Positions 1-9,229 of a stretch of 64,000 nucleotides of DNA are shown here, piece by piece (the first letter of the stretch is position 1; the number at the start of each line of letters is the position of its first letter). The notes under the pieces are model-generated. The model worked only from the letters and a program-made list of their open reading frames with translations. It had not been told where the DNA came from and made no database searches. Position numbers and translations under genes: made by a program. This DNA comes from Acidobacteriota bacterium (GTDB taxonomy: Bacteria; Acidobacteriota; Terriglobia; Terriglobales; Acidobacteriaceae), in the NCBI GenBank assembly GCA_003225555.1, contig QIAM01000024.1:32078-96077 (forward strand). Direction: 5' to 3'.

Positions 1-1248
1 CAGCAGAAACACGCCGAGCAGCGCCCCGTAGGCCACCGACGCGATCTGCAATCCAACTTCGACCACTCTTCCAACCTTGTGCAGCGACAATACCGCCAAC
101 CCAAACAGCAGCAGCGACCAGAAAAACGTCGACAATCTGGAAAGCCGCATTCGCGTCCGCTCATCGGACTGCGGACGCAGCCGCACATAGAAATCCATGA
201 TCGAGCTCGACGACAGCGAGTTCAGCGCAGCACTCAGGTTCGACATCGCGGCCGCCAGAATGGCCGCAATCAGCAAACCCGAGATTCCATGCGGCATCTG
301 CGTAACAATGAAAGTCGGATAAATCCGGTCCGGCTTGCCAAAAACCGCTGACGGCACACGATAGAACGCCCACAGCATCACACCCACGACGAGAAATAAC
401 GAAAACTGAAACAGAATAGCCACCCCACTCGAAAGTAGCGCCGTTACCGACTGTTTCTGACTTCGCGCCGCCAGCAACCGCTGCACAATCAGTTGATCGG
501 TCCCATGGCTCGCGGTAGTCAGGAATGCCCCACCGATCGCGCCCGCCCAAAATGTGTAAGGAATCCAAAAGCTGGTCCGGAAATCGAACACCTGCAATTT
601 ACCTGCACTCGCCGCCACGGCGTGAATCGCCGCCCATCCGCCCGGCACCAGCTGCAAGATCGTCGCCAACCCAACCAGCGTCCCACCGACATAGATCCCG
701 GTTTGCACCACGTCAGTCCAGATCACAGCCGCCAGCCCACCCTCAAACGTATAGATCAGCGTCAATGCCGTGATGATCGCAATCGACGCCACCTCGCCCG
801 TCCCCAGCGCAATCGACACCACAATCGACACCGCATACACGCGCACGCCCTCCGCCGCCGCCCGTGTAAGCAGGAACAGCCCTGCAGTCAAAGACCGCAG
901 CCCGCGCCCAAACCGCCGCTCAATCAATTCATAAGCTGTATAGAGATCCCCACGGAAGTAATGCGGCAGAAACACAAAGCTGATCACCACCCGCCCGACC
1001 ACATATCCCATCACCAATTGCAGGAAAGTAAGGTTCGTATCGTAGGCAATCCCCGGCACGCTGATGATGGTCAGCGTGCTGGTCTCAGCCGCCACGATGG
1101 ATAGCGCAATCGCCCACCATGGAATCTCGCGTCCCGCCAAAAAGTAGTCGCGCATCGAGCGCTGTTTCTTGCGGAAGCGCAGCCCAAACAGGGTGATCCC
1201 CGCTAGGTAAAGCCCAACAATCGCGAAATCAAGCTTATTCAGCCCCAT
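1..1248 (-). CDS. Sodium:solute symporter (SSS family), 3' end outside window
   Basis: Reading the minus strand from an ATG at 1248 gives 416 codons without a stop, running off the left edge, so the gene is partial. The start reads MGLNKLDFAIVGLYLAGI, a first membrane span, followed by RDYFLAGREIPWWAIALS and AAETSTLTIISVPG, the pattern of the SSS family (PutP/SglT fold) in which the first helices form the Na+ site. Several further hydrophobic spans follow, ending with GLQIASVAYGALLGVFLL. The family moves sugars, amino acids or other solutes with Na+ across the inner membrane. The substrate cannot be read from the sequence. It is divergent from an amino-sugar-kinase-like gene, so a sugar or muropeptide-derived substrate is possible (inference). 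The plus-strand frames in this stretch are antisense shadows. Confidence 0.85.
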   Translation of the reverse strand, partial: MGLNKLDFAIVGLYLAGITLFGLRFRKKQRSMRDYFLAGREIPWWAIALSIVAAETSTLTIISVPGIAYDTNLTFLQLVMGYVVGRVVISFVFLPHYFRGDLYTAYELIERRFGRGLRSLTAGLFLLTRAAAEGVRVYAVSIVVSIALGTGEVASIAIITALTLIYTFEGGLAAVIWTDVVQTGIYVGGTLVGLATILQLVPGGWAAIHAVAASAGKLQVFDFRTSFWIPYTFWAGAIGGAFLTTASHGTDQLIVQRLLAARSQKQSVTALLSSGVAILFQFSLFLVVGVMLWAFYRVPSAVFGKPDRIYPTFIVTQMPHGISGLLIAAILAAAMSNLSAALNSLSSSSIMDFYVRLRPQSDERTRMRLSRLSTFFWSLLLFGLAVLSLHKVGRVVEVGLQIASVAYGALLGVFLL

Positions 1249-1326
1249 GCGGAATAATTATCGCGGCAACCAAGTCATTGCACGAGTGAGACTCTGTAGT
1301 CCCCACTTAGCAGGCGAAGCGGAGCT

Positions 1327-1510
1327 CGTAGCGCCGGCATCCTGCCGGCTGTCGCGAGAGCCTGCCCTGAGCCTGTCGAAGGGGCGTCCCGCCCTCCGCT
1401 CCGAAGGCCGAAATGAAATCGCCGATTTCTTCGTTGCTGCCGGCAGCGGCGGGCGAGGACGCCCGCCGCACAGCCGCCGGGACGGCGGCGCTACCGGCAA
1501 CTGGCAACTG
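1327..1510. repeat. Family D composite repeat, copy 1
   Basis: This roughly 180-base element fills the gap between the divergent symporter and kinase genes. It begins GTAGCGCCGGCATC and ends GACGGCGGCGCTACC, holds the short palindromes GCCGGCATCCTGCCGGC and CGTCCCGCCCTCC, and contains a CCTGAGCCTGTCGAAGG segment like family C. Its reverse complement matches 49879-50045 along nearly its whole length, including the unrelated-looking middle around GAAATCGCCGATTTC. It leaves little room for the promoters of the two flanking genes. Confidence 0.75.
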
Positions 1511-1530
1511 CTCTGTGTTAGAACTAACCC

Positions 1531-2511
1531 GTGACCTACTATCTCGGCATCGACGGAGGCGGCAGCAAGACCACATGCGCCGTCGGCGATGGCGCCACAA
1601 CGCTCGCCACCTCAACCACCGGGCCCAGCAACGTCGTCCGAGTCGGAAAAGCGCAGGCACGCGAATCACTGCACCTCGGGGTGCGCCAGGCCTGTGCCGC
1701 TGCCGGAATCACCCCCGCGCAGGTTTCTCACACCTGCCTCGGTGCCGCCGGCGCTGCCCGCCCGGAGATTGCCGGTACACTCCGCCGCGCTCTGGCGGAA
1801 ATCCTATCGCCTCCCATCGAAGTCGTCGGCGATATGGATATTGCTCTAGAAGCCGCTTTCGACGCCGGCCCCGGAGTGATCGTGATCGCCGGCACCGGTT
1901 CGATTGCATACGGCCGCGACCCGCAGGGGAGCATCTCCCGTGCCGGAGGCTGGGGCTTCGCGATCTCCGATGAAGGCTCCGCTCACTGGATCGGACGCTC
2001 CACCATCATGGCCGTTCTCCGCGCCGCAGACGAATCAGCAACTCGCGACCCAGCCTCCGCAGAGATCTCACACCTGTCCCGTGCCTTGATGGAAGCGTGG
2101 TCCGCGGAATCGCTGAACGATCTTGCCGCCGCCGGAAATTCAAGGCCCCCGCCCGACTTCGCCGCGTTGTTCCCCGCAGTCCTCGCCGCTGCCGATGCGG
2201 GCGATGAGTTGGCTCAGACAGTTCTGACCCGCGCGGGAACTGAACTGGCTCAACTCGCCGACATCGCCATTCGCCGTCTGTTCCTAGACGCATCTTCGCC
2301 GTCAAAGGCCACGGAAGGAGTATCCTCCGTCCCGGACGCCGCGGTCCCGCTGGCCATGGCCGGAGGCGTCTTTCGTCATGCCTCGTTCGTGCGGCAGGTT
2401 TTCTACAATGAAGTCGTCAAGCTGCAACCGCGAGCGAAGCTGAATCCGCTGGTGGTCGATCCCGTGGAAGGCGCCCTGCGTCTAGCCCGCAAGCCGCCAC
2501 GACTCACGTAG
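1531..2511 (+). CDS. N-acetylglucosamine kinase-like protein (BadF/BadG/BcrA/BcrD ATPase family)
   Basis: A 326-residue protein starting at GTG 1531. The N-terminus has the phosphate-1 loop LGIDGGGSKTTC (residues 5-16). VIAGTGSIAYG near 118 is the phosphate-2 loop, and RAGGWGFAISDEGSAHW near 136 is the sugar-binding stretch typical of GlcNAc kinases. MAGGVFRHASF near 282 is the adenosine motif. The length fits NAGK-type ASKHA kinases (about 300-340). It should phosphorylate an amino sugar such as GlcNAc with ATP in the cytoplasm. nagZ and anmK lie 33-36 kb away on the other strand, consistent with wall-sugar salvage, but the exact substrate is inferred. Confidence 0.85.
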   Translation: MTYYLGIDGGGSKTTCAVGDGATTLATSTTGPSNVVRVGKAQARESLHLGVRQACAAAGITPAQVSHTCLGAAGAARPEIAGTLRRALAEILSPPIEVVGDMDIALEAAFDAGPGVIVIAGTGSIAYGRDPQGSISRAGGWGFAISDEGSAHWIGRSTIMAVLRAADESATRDPASAEISHLSRALMEAWSAESLNDLAAAGNSRPPPDFAALFPAVLAAADAGDELAQTVLTRAGTELAQLADIAIRRLFLDASSPSKATEGVSSVPDAAVPLAMAGGVFRHASFVRQVFYNEVVKLQPRAKLNPLVVDPVEGALRLARKPPRLT

Positions 2512-2514
2512 CGG

Positions 2515-2554
2515 CGGACGCCTTCGTCGGCCCGCACTCGGACGAAAGCGTCCG
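2515..2554. repeat. Family E hairpin (imperfect 14-bp stem)
   Basis: CGGACGCCTTCGTC is followed by a 12-base loop and GACGAAAGCGTCCG, a stem with one mismatch, directly after the stop of the kinase-like gene. No T-run follows, so it is a poor intrinsic terminator. A shorter relative lies inside uvrC at 10557-10576. Confidence 0.55.
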
Positions 2555-2593
2555 GGGCCACTTGGATTGCAAGGGTAAAGACAGGCACTGGCC

Positions 2594-3358
2594 GTGATGG
2601 AACGATCGGCTCAAAGAGTCCAGATGAATTCGGAAAGATCCGAGACCGCAGTCGACCCCGCCGGGCTTCCCGCCCAACCGACTTCCGCCGCAGTCTCCGA
2701 AGAGCAACAGCGCGTCTCTGGCCCCAGCCTCACCGAAGACCTCGCCCTGGCTCTGTTGAACGACCGAGACCTCTCGGACGAAGAAGTCGAGAATCTCGCC
2801 AAGAACACCAGCGTCACAAAATCCCGCAAGGTGCGCTTCGCCATCGCCACCCATCCCCACGCTCCGCGCCACATCTCGCTGAAGGTGGTCCGCGAGTTCT
2901 ACACCTTCGACCTGATGCAGTACGCGCTAACTCCCGGAGTCGCTGCCGATCTGAAACACGCCGCCGACGAGCTGCTAGTAACTCGTCTTCCTTCCATCAC
3001 CCTGGGAGAACGCATCTCCCTCGCCCGCCGGAGTTCCGAAAGTATCGCCGCCGCTCTCTTGCTCGACAAGGAATCGCGCGTCTGGCAAACCGCGCTGGGA
3101 AATGGACGCCTCACCGAGGCCGCCGTAGTCAGAGCGCTGCTTCGCCCCAGTGCAAGCGCAGCCTTTGTTGAAGCGGTCTGCCATCACCCGAAGTGGTCGC
3201 CTCGTCACGAAATCCGCATAGCCCTGTTACGCAACGGAAAGATACCCTTGGCCCGCGCCCTCGAATTTGCCCGCACCCTGCCGCCACCGCAGTTGCGCGA
3301 CATTCTCCACAGTTCGGACCTGCCCGAGAAAGTGAAGCAATACCTTCGCAAGTCGTAG
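2594..3358 (+). CDS. Conserved hypothetical helical-repeat protein
   Basis: Encodes 254 residues from GTG 2594 (an ATG follows at 2597). No signal peptide or membrane span is visible. The first 45 residues look disordered (Ser, Pro, Gln, Glu rich). The rest is predicted helical with short repeated units, for example SLARRSSESIAAALLLDKES and RVWQTALGNGRLTEAAVV, resembling HEAT or leucine-rich-variant repeats, which usually bind proteins. I do not recognise a catalytic motif and assign no function. It follows the GlcNAc-kinase-like gene by about 80 bases that contain a hairpin, so co-transcription is uncertain. Confidence 0.7.
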   Translation: MMERSAQRVQMNSERSETAVDPAGLPAQPTSAAVSEEQQRVSGPSLTEDLALALLNDRDLSDEEVENLAKNTSVTKSRKVRFAIATHPHAPRHISLKVVREFYTFDLMQYALTPGVAADLKHAADELLVTRLPSITLGERISLARRSSESIAAALLLDKESRVWQTALGNGRLTEAAVVRALLRPSASAAFVEAVCHHPKWSPRHEIRIALLRNGKIPLARALEFARTLPPPQLRDILHSSDLPEKVKQYLRKS

Positions 3359-3380
3359 CGCCGCCGTCGCGCCCACGCCT

Positions 3381-3433
3381 ATGTGGGGACAGCCGCCCTC
3401 GGCTGTCCGTCCGGGCGCAGCCCGGTGCTGAAG
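3381..3433 (+). repeat. Family A palindromic element, intergenic copy
   Basis: ATGTGGGGACAGCCG, then CCCT, then CGGCTGTCC form the constant hairpin 1. It is followed by hairpin 2 with stem CCGGGC/GCCCGG and loop GCA. The copy lies between the convergent ends of the helical-repeat gene and the SDR gene. Confidence 0.75.
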
Positions 3434-3447
3434 AGGATCCTCGCATC

Positions 3448-4209
3448 CTACCTCCCACCGCCCACCGCAACTATCGCCCCAGTCACATACGAAGCCGCTG
3501 GCGAAAGCAGCCACAGCACCGCCTCCGCAACTTCCTCGGGCTTCCCAGCCCGGCCCATCGGAATCGTCCCCATCAGCCGCTGCAAACGGCCTGGTTCTCC
3601 ATTGTTCGCATGAATCTCAGTATCGATCAGGCCCGGAGCGACCGCGTTCACGCGAATCCCCTCGGTTGCAACCTCCCGCGCCAGTCCGAGAGTGAAAGTG
3701 TCAATCGCCCCTTTCGACGCCGCATAGTGCACCCACTCCCCCGCTGAGCCGTATTGCACGGCGCGGGACGAAATATTCACGACAGCCCCACCAGAACCGC
3801 CGCGACGCGTGGACATGCGCCGCACAGCTTCACGCGCGCATAAGAAGGAGCCAGTGACGTTGACCGCCAGGACTTCCGCAAGCGCTTTGGCGCTCACCGC
3901 CTCAACGCGCGCAAACCCGCCAGTAATGCCCGCGTTATTTGCCAAGCCTTTGATAGGACCGAGTTCACGCTCCGCAGTCTCGAACAAGCGCAAAACATCT
4001 TCTTCGCGGCTGACGTCTCCCTGAATCGCAATCGCCCGCCCGCCGGACGAACAAATTTCGCGCACGACCTGTCGAGCCCGAGCTTCACTGCGAGCGAAAT
4101 TCACCGCGACGGCAAACCCGTATTTACTAGCGCCCTTGGCCACAGCCGCGCCAATCCCCCGCGCCGCCCCGGTAACGATGAGTGCGCCGGCTTCATTGGT
4201 CTTGGACAT
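3448..4209 (-). CDS. Short-chain dehydrogenase/reductase (SDR, FabG-like)
   Basis: A 253-residue classical SDR. It shows the cofactor loop TGAARGIGAAVA near residue 13, NNAG near 85, the catalytic serine in VVNISSRA, the YAASK pair (Tyr and Lys) and the APGLIDTEIHANN segment. NFARSEARARQ after the second strand suggests NADP(H) preference. The substrate is unknown; the closest well-known relatives are 3-oxoacyl-ACP and sugar-alcohol reductases. I chose ATG 4209 because the longer start at 4227 is a TTG without a ribosome site. No operon partner: the mscS-like gene on the same strand lies downstream after a repeat-free gap of about 115 bases that starts 4327-6183 in the same direction. Confidence 0.88.
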   Translation of the reverse strand: MSKTNEAGALIVTGAARGIGAAVAKGASKYGFAVAVNFARSEARARQVVREICSSGGRAIAIQGDVSREEDVLRLFETAERELGPIKGLANNAGITGGFARVEAVSAKALAEVLAVNVTGSFLCAREAVRRMSTRRGGSGGAVVNISSRAVQYGSAGEWVHYAASKGAIDTFTLGLAREVATEGIRVNAVAPGLIDTEIHANNGEPGRLQRLMGTIPMGRAGKPEEVAEAVLWLLSPAASYVTGAIVAVGGGR

Positions 4210-4248
4210 AGGATTCGCCGCAGACAACGAAGGAGTCTGAATTGTCTA

Positions 4249-4292
4249 GAAGGCGCAGCCGTTTTCAGGCGGAGCGAAGGATCTCCCGGGCA
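4249..4292 (-). repeat. Family C repeat fragment
   Basis: On the minus strand this reads GAGATCCTTCGCTCCGCC, then TGAAAACGGCTGCGCC, nearly the same as parts of 15951-16010 and 63480-63515. It lies just upstream of the SDR start. Confidence 0.5.
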
Positions 4293-4326
4293 TCGAACTT
4301 GGACGGAGCATTCCGACCACTGGCCC

Positions 4327-6183
4327 TCACGCCTTCACCGCCTCCCGCTTCCCATGCATCAAATTGACCACGGCCTCATACAACCGCTTGCGCATCTCAT
4401 GCCGCTCGTAAGCTCGCGTAATGTAGCGGATCTGCACTTCCACGCCATCCCCCGAGGGCATCACATTCAACGCTGGCGCAGCCGAAAACGCCTGTACGCG
4501 GTAGCGGTTCGTAGTATGCTGCCATTCCTCTTCCGCCTTGCGCGCGTTGACTTCCGTTTCCTTCGTCACCAGCTTCTGAATCCCATCGATGACGGCATAA
4601 GGATCAAGGCTCGCCGGAATCGTGACTCTCAGTTCATCCCACATCCACTGTCCCGAAGTGGTGAAGTTGAAGAAGTGTCCCTCAATGGCGAAGCTGTTCA
4701 TGAACGAAACTTTTCGCCCGGTAGGATGTCCCGCATCCGTCCAGTTGCCGGTTTCGAGCAAAACCGTTTTCAGCAGCCCAATCTCCACCACTTCGCCAGC
4801 CACTCCATTGATCTCAACCCAGTCGCCCACCCGGATACCGTTGCGCCCCATCAGCGAAAACCATCCCAGGAACGCCATGATGAAATCCTTCATCGCCACC
4901 GTCAGCCCGGCGCCCGCCAGCCCAAGGATGGTTGTGGTCTGGTTGGGCAGTCCGAAGATGAGCAGCAGGATTGCGATCGCGCCCACCGCCTGTGCGGAAA
5001 ACTTGAGCACCGCGCGCAGCGTCTCTGCTCTCTTGTTCTCCGTTTTGAGGTCGCGCGTGAAGCGCTCGATCACGCGATTCGCCAAGTACACCATTAGCGC
5101 AACCAGCAGGATCCACAGCAGTACTTCGATCATGTTGTGCAACGCCGCCCGCTGCCGGATATCGACCAGGCCAATCCACCTCGCATAGATGTCATTGCAT
5201 TTCTGCTCGTCGTGGATGCGTTTCCCCAGGTCAGCCAGATTCTTCTCGTCCAGCTGGTGGTGCTTAAGCGCACCCAGCGCCGACTGCGCCGCCGCCTTCG
5301 AGTCTTCACGGCTCGACGCCTTGCTGTTCTGCGCGAATCCCTTGGCCTGCTGCTTGGCCGACTGCCGGCTTTCGTTCTCCTGTTGGGTCTCGGCAGTCAG
5401 GGCGCTGTGCTGCTGCTTCAGGCTTTCCTGCTCGGCTGCAGACTCCTGTTGCGCCTCCTCGAGTTTCGCTTTCTTGTCGCGCAATGCCTTCCACGCACGC
5501 AACACCGACAGCAGTGTATGTGCCTGGTAGTAACCCTCGACCGGATCCGCCCCCACGACCGCGTTCGTCGCCAAGTGAGCTTCCTCGTCGTCGTGTTCCT
5601 GCTTCAGCCGCTGCACTTCAGCCTGCGGGTCGCCTCCCGCCTGCTCCAGCGCTTGCGCGGCGTCGTCCCGCTCGTCCTCATCAAGCTCCAGCTGGGCCTG
5701 GGCCACATCGAGCTGGTCCTGCAGATTTTCCTTCTGCGACTCCGGCGCCGCTACCAGCTTTCGCTTCAGCTGGTTGACGTTGTCCTGGTCCTCCTGGAGC
5801 GCTCGCTGCGCCTGATCTTTTTTATCGGCCAGCTGCTTGAGTGCGGGCGTGAGCGGCGGAGGGTTCTCCTGCGCAGCGCGAAAGGCATCGAAGAACGCCA
5901 GGTCGACTTCATGGTCCGCAACCTTCTCCGCCTGGTGCGCCAGATCTTTTTCTTCCTGCGTATATGCCAGAGTGCCAAGCCGGCGCGCCGTTTGCAGCGG
6001 GCGCTGGTTCACCAGGACATGCGGCGCCACCCGCTGATTGTTGGTGGCTGCCGGTTGACTGCCAGCAGGTGGGGCGACCTCCACGCTGGTGCCGCGACGC
6101 TGCTGCGTCCGCACCATTCCCACGATGGCCGCCGCCAACAGCAGCAGCAACACACTCGCGGTCATCCAGTGCCGAATCTTCAT
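4327..6183 (-). CDS. Mechanosensitive ion channel (MscS family) with long periplasmic coiled coil
   Basis: A 618-residue protein. An N-terminal signal or anchor helix (residues 6-22) is followed by about 250 residues rich in Gln, Glu, Lys and Ala (75-330) predicted to form coiled coils. Membrane spans follow from about 345, then the MscS pore helix GLAGAGLTVAMKDFIMAFLG near 430 and the beta domain IRVGDWVEINGVAGEVVEIG. The length is well above the 280-residue MscS core, like the MscK/YnaI-type large members. It should gate on membrane tension under osmotic downshock. The Gly/Ala pore pattern is conserved. The large plus-strand frame over this gene is an antisense shadow. Confidence 0.88.
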   Translation of the reverse strand: MKIRHWMTASVLLLLLAAAIVGMVRTQQRRGTSVEVAPPAGSQPAATNNQRVAPHVLVNQRPLQTARRLGTLAYTQEEKDLAHQAEKVADHEVDLAFFDAFRAAQENPPPLTPALKQLADKKDQAQRALQEDQDNVNQLKRKLVAAPESQKENLQDQLDVAQAQLELDEDERDDAAQALEQAGGDPQAEVQRLKQEHDDEEAHLATNAVVGADPVEGYYQAHTLLSVLRAWKALRDKKAKLEEAQQESAAEQESLKQQHSALTAETQQENESRQSAKQQAKGFAQNSKASSREDSKAAAQSALGALKHHQLDEKNLADLGKRIHDEQKCNDIYARWIGLVDIRQRAALHNMIEVLLWILLVALMVYLANRVIERFTRDLKTENKRAETLRAVLKFSAQAVGAIAILLLIFGLPNQTTTILGLAGAGLTVAMKDFIMAFLGWFSLMGRNGIRVGDWVEINGVAGEVVEIGLLKTVLLETGNWTDAGHPTGRKVSFMNSFAIEGHFFNFTTSGQWMWDELRVTIPASLDPYAVIDGIQKLVTKETEVNARKAEEEWQHTTNRYRVQAFSAAPALNVMPSGDGVEVQIRYITRAYERHEMRKRLYEAVVNLMHGKREAVKA

Positions 6184-6371
6184 GGAAACTCAATCACTTT
6201 GTAAGATGCAGCTTGCCACGCGTGACAAGTTACGGTGCATCTATTGACCGTTTGGGTTGCAGTGGCATTCGGATCACTCTAACAAGAACCACAGTCCCTC
6301 CGCGATACCTGAAAACCTATTCGGAGGCCTACTCCGGGGAGCACTTCATCAGCCAAAGGGGTCTAATATCA

Positions 6372-6391
6372 CACCGGGCTAATACCCGGTG
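6372..6391 (+). promoter_or_regulatory. Leader hairpin before the TPR gene
   Basis: CACCGGG and CCCGGTG pair around the loop CTAATA, 27 bases before the start codon and just before a GGAAGG ribosome site. It could affect translation or RNA stability; function is not established. Confidence 0.35.
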
Positions 6392-6417
6392 GGGCTTTCT
6401 CTTGGAAGGTTACTGAG

Positions 6418-7254
6418 ATGAATTGGACGCTCAGAGTTTTCGCTACTCTCGCACTTGCTCTCGCCTCGTCCACAACGTTGCTGAGCGCACAATCGGATTC
6501 TGACCGGGAACTCAACCTCGGAACCCAATCCTACAAGAACGCAAAGTACGAAAAGGCCATTTGGCATTTCGAGAAGGCAGTCGCCCTCGACCCGGAAAAC
6601 ATCACCGCTCGCATGTACTTGGCGACTGCCTACGGCTCGCAATACATCCCTGGGGTCGAGCAATCGGAGAATACCGTCCTGGGGGAGAAGGCGATTGAAC
6701 AATATCAGTACGTTCTTAACGCGCCTCAAGTTGGAGACCGTCGTCTGAACAGCGCCAAGGGTATTGCGTATCTGTATCTGAACATGAAGAAGTTTGAGGA
6801 TTCGAAGAAGTACTATCTCTTGGCCTCCGACCTCGACCCTAAAGACCCGGAAAACTATTACTCCATTGGCGTTCTCGACTGGACCCAAACGTATCAGCCC
6901 CGCATGGAGGCTCGCGCCAAGCTTGATCTGAGACCGGAAGATCACCTGAATCCGAACATTGAAGCTCAACGAATGGCGTGCGACGACCTGAGGGGTCGGA
7001 ATATGCCGATGATTCAGGACGGGATAGAACAACTCACGAAGGCGATCGAGTTGCGGCCTGACTACGATGACGCCATGGCCTACATGAACCTGATGTACCG
7101 CGAGAGGGCCGACGTGGAATGCAACGACCTCGCGGCACGCGAGCAGGACTTGAAAGCAGCCGACAATTGGGTCGATAAGACTATAGCCGTTAAGAAAACC
7201 AAGGATAAGAAAGTACGGGATCTCTCGAAGCCTACGGGATCCCATCCGGAATGA
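6418..7254 (+). CDS. Secreted tetratricopeptide-repeat protein
   Basis: Encodes 278 residues with a signal peptide (residues 1-24, ending TTLLSAQ). GGAAGG lies 8 bases before the ATG. TPR-like units are visible: NLGTQSYKNAKYEKAIWHFE, AKGIAYLYLNMKKFEDSKKY and MIQDGIEQLTKAIELRPDYD. TPR proteins are scaffolds; in acidobacteria similar small secreted TPR proteins are common and uncharacterised. No enzyme motif is seen. The DUF4440 gene follows after 99 bases on the same strand with its own ribosome site. Confidence 0.8.
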   Translation: MNWTLRVFATLALALASSTTLLSAQSDSDRELNLGTQSYKNAKYEKAIWHFEKAVALDPENITARMYLATAYGSQYIPGVEQSENTVLGEKAIEQYQYVLNAPQVGDRRLNSAKGIAYLYLNMKKFEDSKKYYLLASDLDPKDPENYYSIGVLDWTQTYQPRMEARAKLDLRPEDHLNPNIEAQRMACDDLRGRNMPMIQDGIEQLTKAIELRPDYDDAMAYMNLMYRERADVECNDLAAREQDLKAADNWVDKTIAVKKTKDKKVRDLSKPTGSHPE

Positions 7255-7353
7255 AAATATTCGTCTCGTGCGCTCCCCTGTGTCTTACGTGGCCTCGGTG
7301 GTTCGCTCTTTTTGCCGTGGAGTAGAATAGTCCGCCGAGTCAGAGGAGGTTGC

Positions 7354-7842
7354 ATGAAGACAGTTAAGTTCCTGCCCGTTCTAGCCGTTGCACTTGTGCT
7401 GGCGATAGTCGCCGTTTCCAATCTGCGCTCCGCCGCATCTCCTGCGAAAGACAGCGCTGAAACGCTGAAGCAACTCGAAGCGGAGTTCATGAAGGCCGCC
7501 GCCGAAAAGGGCTCGCAAGGATACATGTCCTACTACGGCGACGATGCGGTCGAACTTCCAAACGGCGCGCCCATTCTTCAGGGAAAAGAGAACATCGCCA
7601 AGACCATAGACTTCCTCGACAACAAGGACAACCACTTGACATGGACTCCTGTGGGTGCCGACACGTCTGCATCAGGCGATCTTGGCTACACCTACGGCAA
7701 CTACGAGTTTCGCGCCAAGGACAAAGACGGCAAGCCCATCGTCGAGCACGGCAAGTACACCAGCATCTGGAAGAAGCAGAAAGACGGAAAGTGGAAAGTC
7801 GTCCTGGACATGGGGAACGCCACTGCAGAGGCCGCGAAGTAG
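7354..7842 (+). CDS. Exported DUF4440/SnoaL-like (NTF2-fold) protein
   Basis: A 162-residue protein. I chose ATG 7354 because AGGAGG lies 5 bases upstream; the open frame extends to 7312 without support. Residues 5-25 form a signal or anchor helix. The body reads LEAEFMKAAAEKGSQGYMSY, then ILQGKENIAKTIDFLD and TSIWKKQKDGKWKVVLDMG, the pattern of DUF4440, an NTF2-like alpha+beta fold often binding small ligands. Substrate and role are unknown. A decayed IS110 begins 115 bases downstream. Confidence 0.82.
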   Translation: MKTVKFLPVLAVALVLAIVAVSNLRSAASPAKDSAETLKQLEAEFMKAAAEKGSQGYMSYYGDDAVELPNGAPILQGKENIAKTIDFLDNKDNHLTWTPVGADTSASGDLGYTYGNYEFRAKDKDGKPIVEHGKYTSIWKKQKDGKWKVVLDMGNATAEAAK

Positions 7843-7957
7843 AGTCGGAGAGAGGAAGGTTTCTAGTCCCGCGTTAAAGGCAGAACGTGGAATCAGTAGG
7901 TTAGGGGAGCCCCTGATTCAGCTCGACGAAGAATCAACAGGGTCGAAAATGCCCTCC

Positions 7958-9229
7958 TCATGCCGGAATCGCTGCAGGTTCGACTCGGTAGCCAAGGGTT
8001 CGGAGTGTCCGGATCATTCTCGAAGGGCGCACTCGTTTCGCCTTTTCGCATACTGAGGGACCGCGTTCCTCATAGCGAACGCCGTTATGCAAAATGATCC
8101 AGATCAGCTCACAGAGGCGATGTCCAATGGCTCCGATGGTTTTGTTGTGTCCGAGGCGTAGCACCAAACGACGATAGACGATCTCGAAGATGCTCCCTTT
8201 GTGTTTGACGGCAGCATTGGCAGCTTGATTGAGAATGCGGCGCATCTGACGGTTGCCCTTCGGGGAACGTTTGCTGCGGTTCACGCCTGCGCTCTCTTCT
8301 TCTCCCGGGCATGCTCCTACCCACGAGACGAGATTCTTGGCGGAAGGCAAACGTGGCTGCCTTGGCACCCACTTCGGCAATGATCTGTTGCGTCGAATCC
8401 ACCCCTAAACCGGGGACTTCCGCCAATCGTTGGACCGCGTCCTGATGTTCGCGGAGCAGACTGGCGATCGGCTGGTCCAGTTGGCCGATCTGCTGCTCGA
8501 TCAATGGCAAGTCGTCCAGTGCCAATCTTATGAGCCGACGGTAAACCGGGTTGAGCTCGGTGCAGGCGCCTAGCGCGTCGCTCAACTCTGCCGGCGTGGC
8601 GCGCAAACGCATATCCCCCAGGGCGGCCAGAGCCCCCGGATCGGTTTCTCCCTCCGCTAGCGCATGCACCTGCGACGCGCACTGGCTCCCAACAGATCCG
8701 AAACCAGACTGGACAAGTTGATATGCGCTTCTTCCAGTAACGCCTCCAGTTGATTCTGTAGACGTACTTTGTCACGCGTTCGTTGATACCTTGTGCGCGT
8801 GAGTGTCCGCCATAGACGGTGTTCGCCATCGGGCACGAAGCTCAAAGTCAGCTCCTGGGAAACCAACCGCTTCACCAAACGTTCCGCATCGCGAAAGTCT
8901 TTCTTGCGCCCGCGCCGTCTGCGATTGGACAACGCTTGCGCTAGATGGAGTGTTCCCGACATTTTCCCGGCACCTTCCCGATTCTCTCAGCTCGGTTTCC
9001 AGTACCGTTCGCGTGCGCTCCAGAGCGGTTTCCAGTATGGCGCCGTGGATTCCATCACTCCTTCCTCGACTTGCTGCTCGACCAGCCACTCGGATAGCAG
9101 TCGCAGCTGCTCCGGGTTGCTACCGTACCAGTGTCGCTCAAATTCGTATTCGTCGTCGACTTCAACGTCAGCCACAACTACGGCCAGCTTCTTTTTGTGG
9201 ACGTCAATTCCGGCTATCCTATACGCCAA
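7958..9229 (-). mobile_element. IS110-family transposase remnant, several frameshifts
   Basis: Four minus-strand pieces in different frames add up to one IS110 transposase. From 9229 comes the DEDD RuvC-like N-terminus IAGIDVHKKKLAVVVADVEV; 8657-8962 holds RKKDFRDAERLVKRLVSQEL; 8109-8669 holds the transposase-20 part LAEVPGLGVDSTQQIIAEVG; and 7958-8380 holds the Ser-containing end with SPKGNRQMRRILNQAANAA. Intact members are about 330-400 residues in one frame, so at least three frameshifts have killed this copy. IS110 elements lack terminal inverted repeats, so the outer ends cannot be set. The gene direction is toward the DUF4440 gene. Confidence 0.85.

Noticed and set aside
493..1104. 203-codon plus-strand frame opposite the symporter
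   Set aside because: His/Arg/Pro-rich shadow of the SSS transporter frame.
5137..6204. Large plus-strand open frame opposite the MscS gene
   Set aside because: Arg/Leu-rich, no domain, and explained by antisense of the coiled-coil codons; MscS motifs lie on the minus strand.
6372..6391. Riboswitch before the TPR gene
   Set aside because: Only one short hairpin and no conserved aptamer was recognisable.
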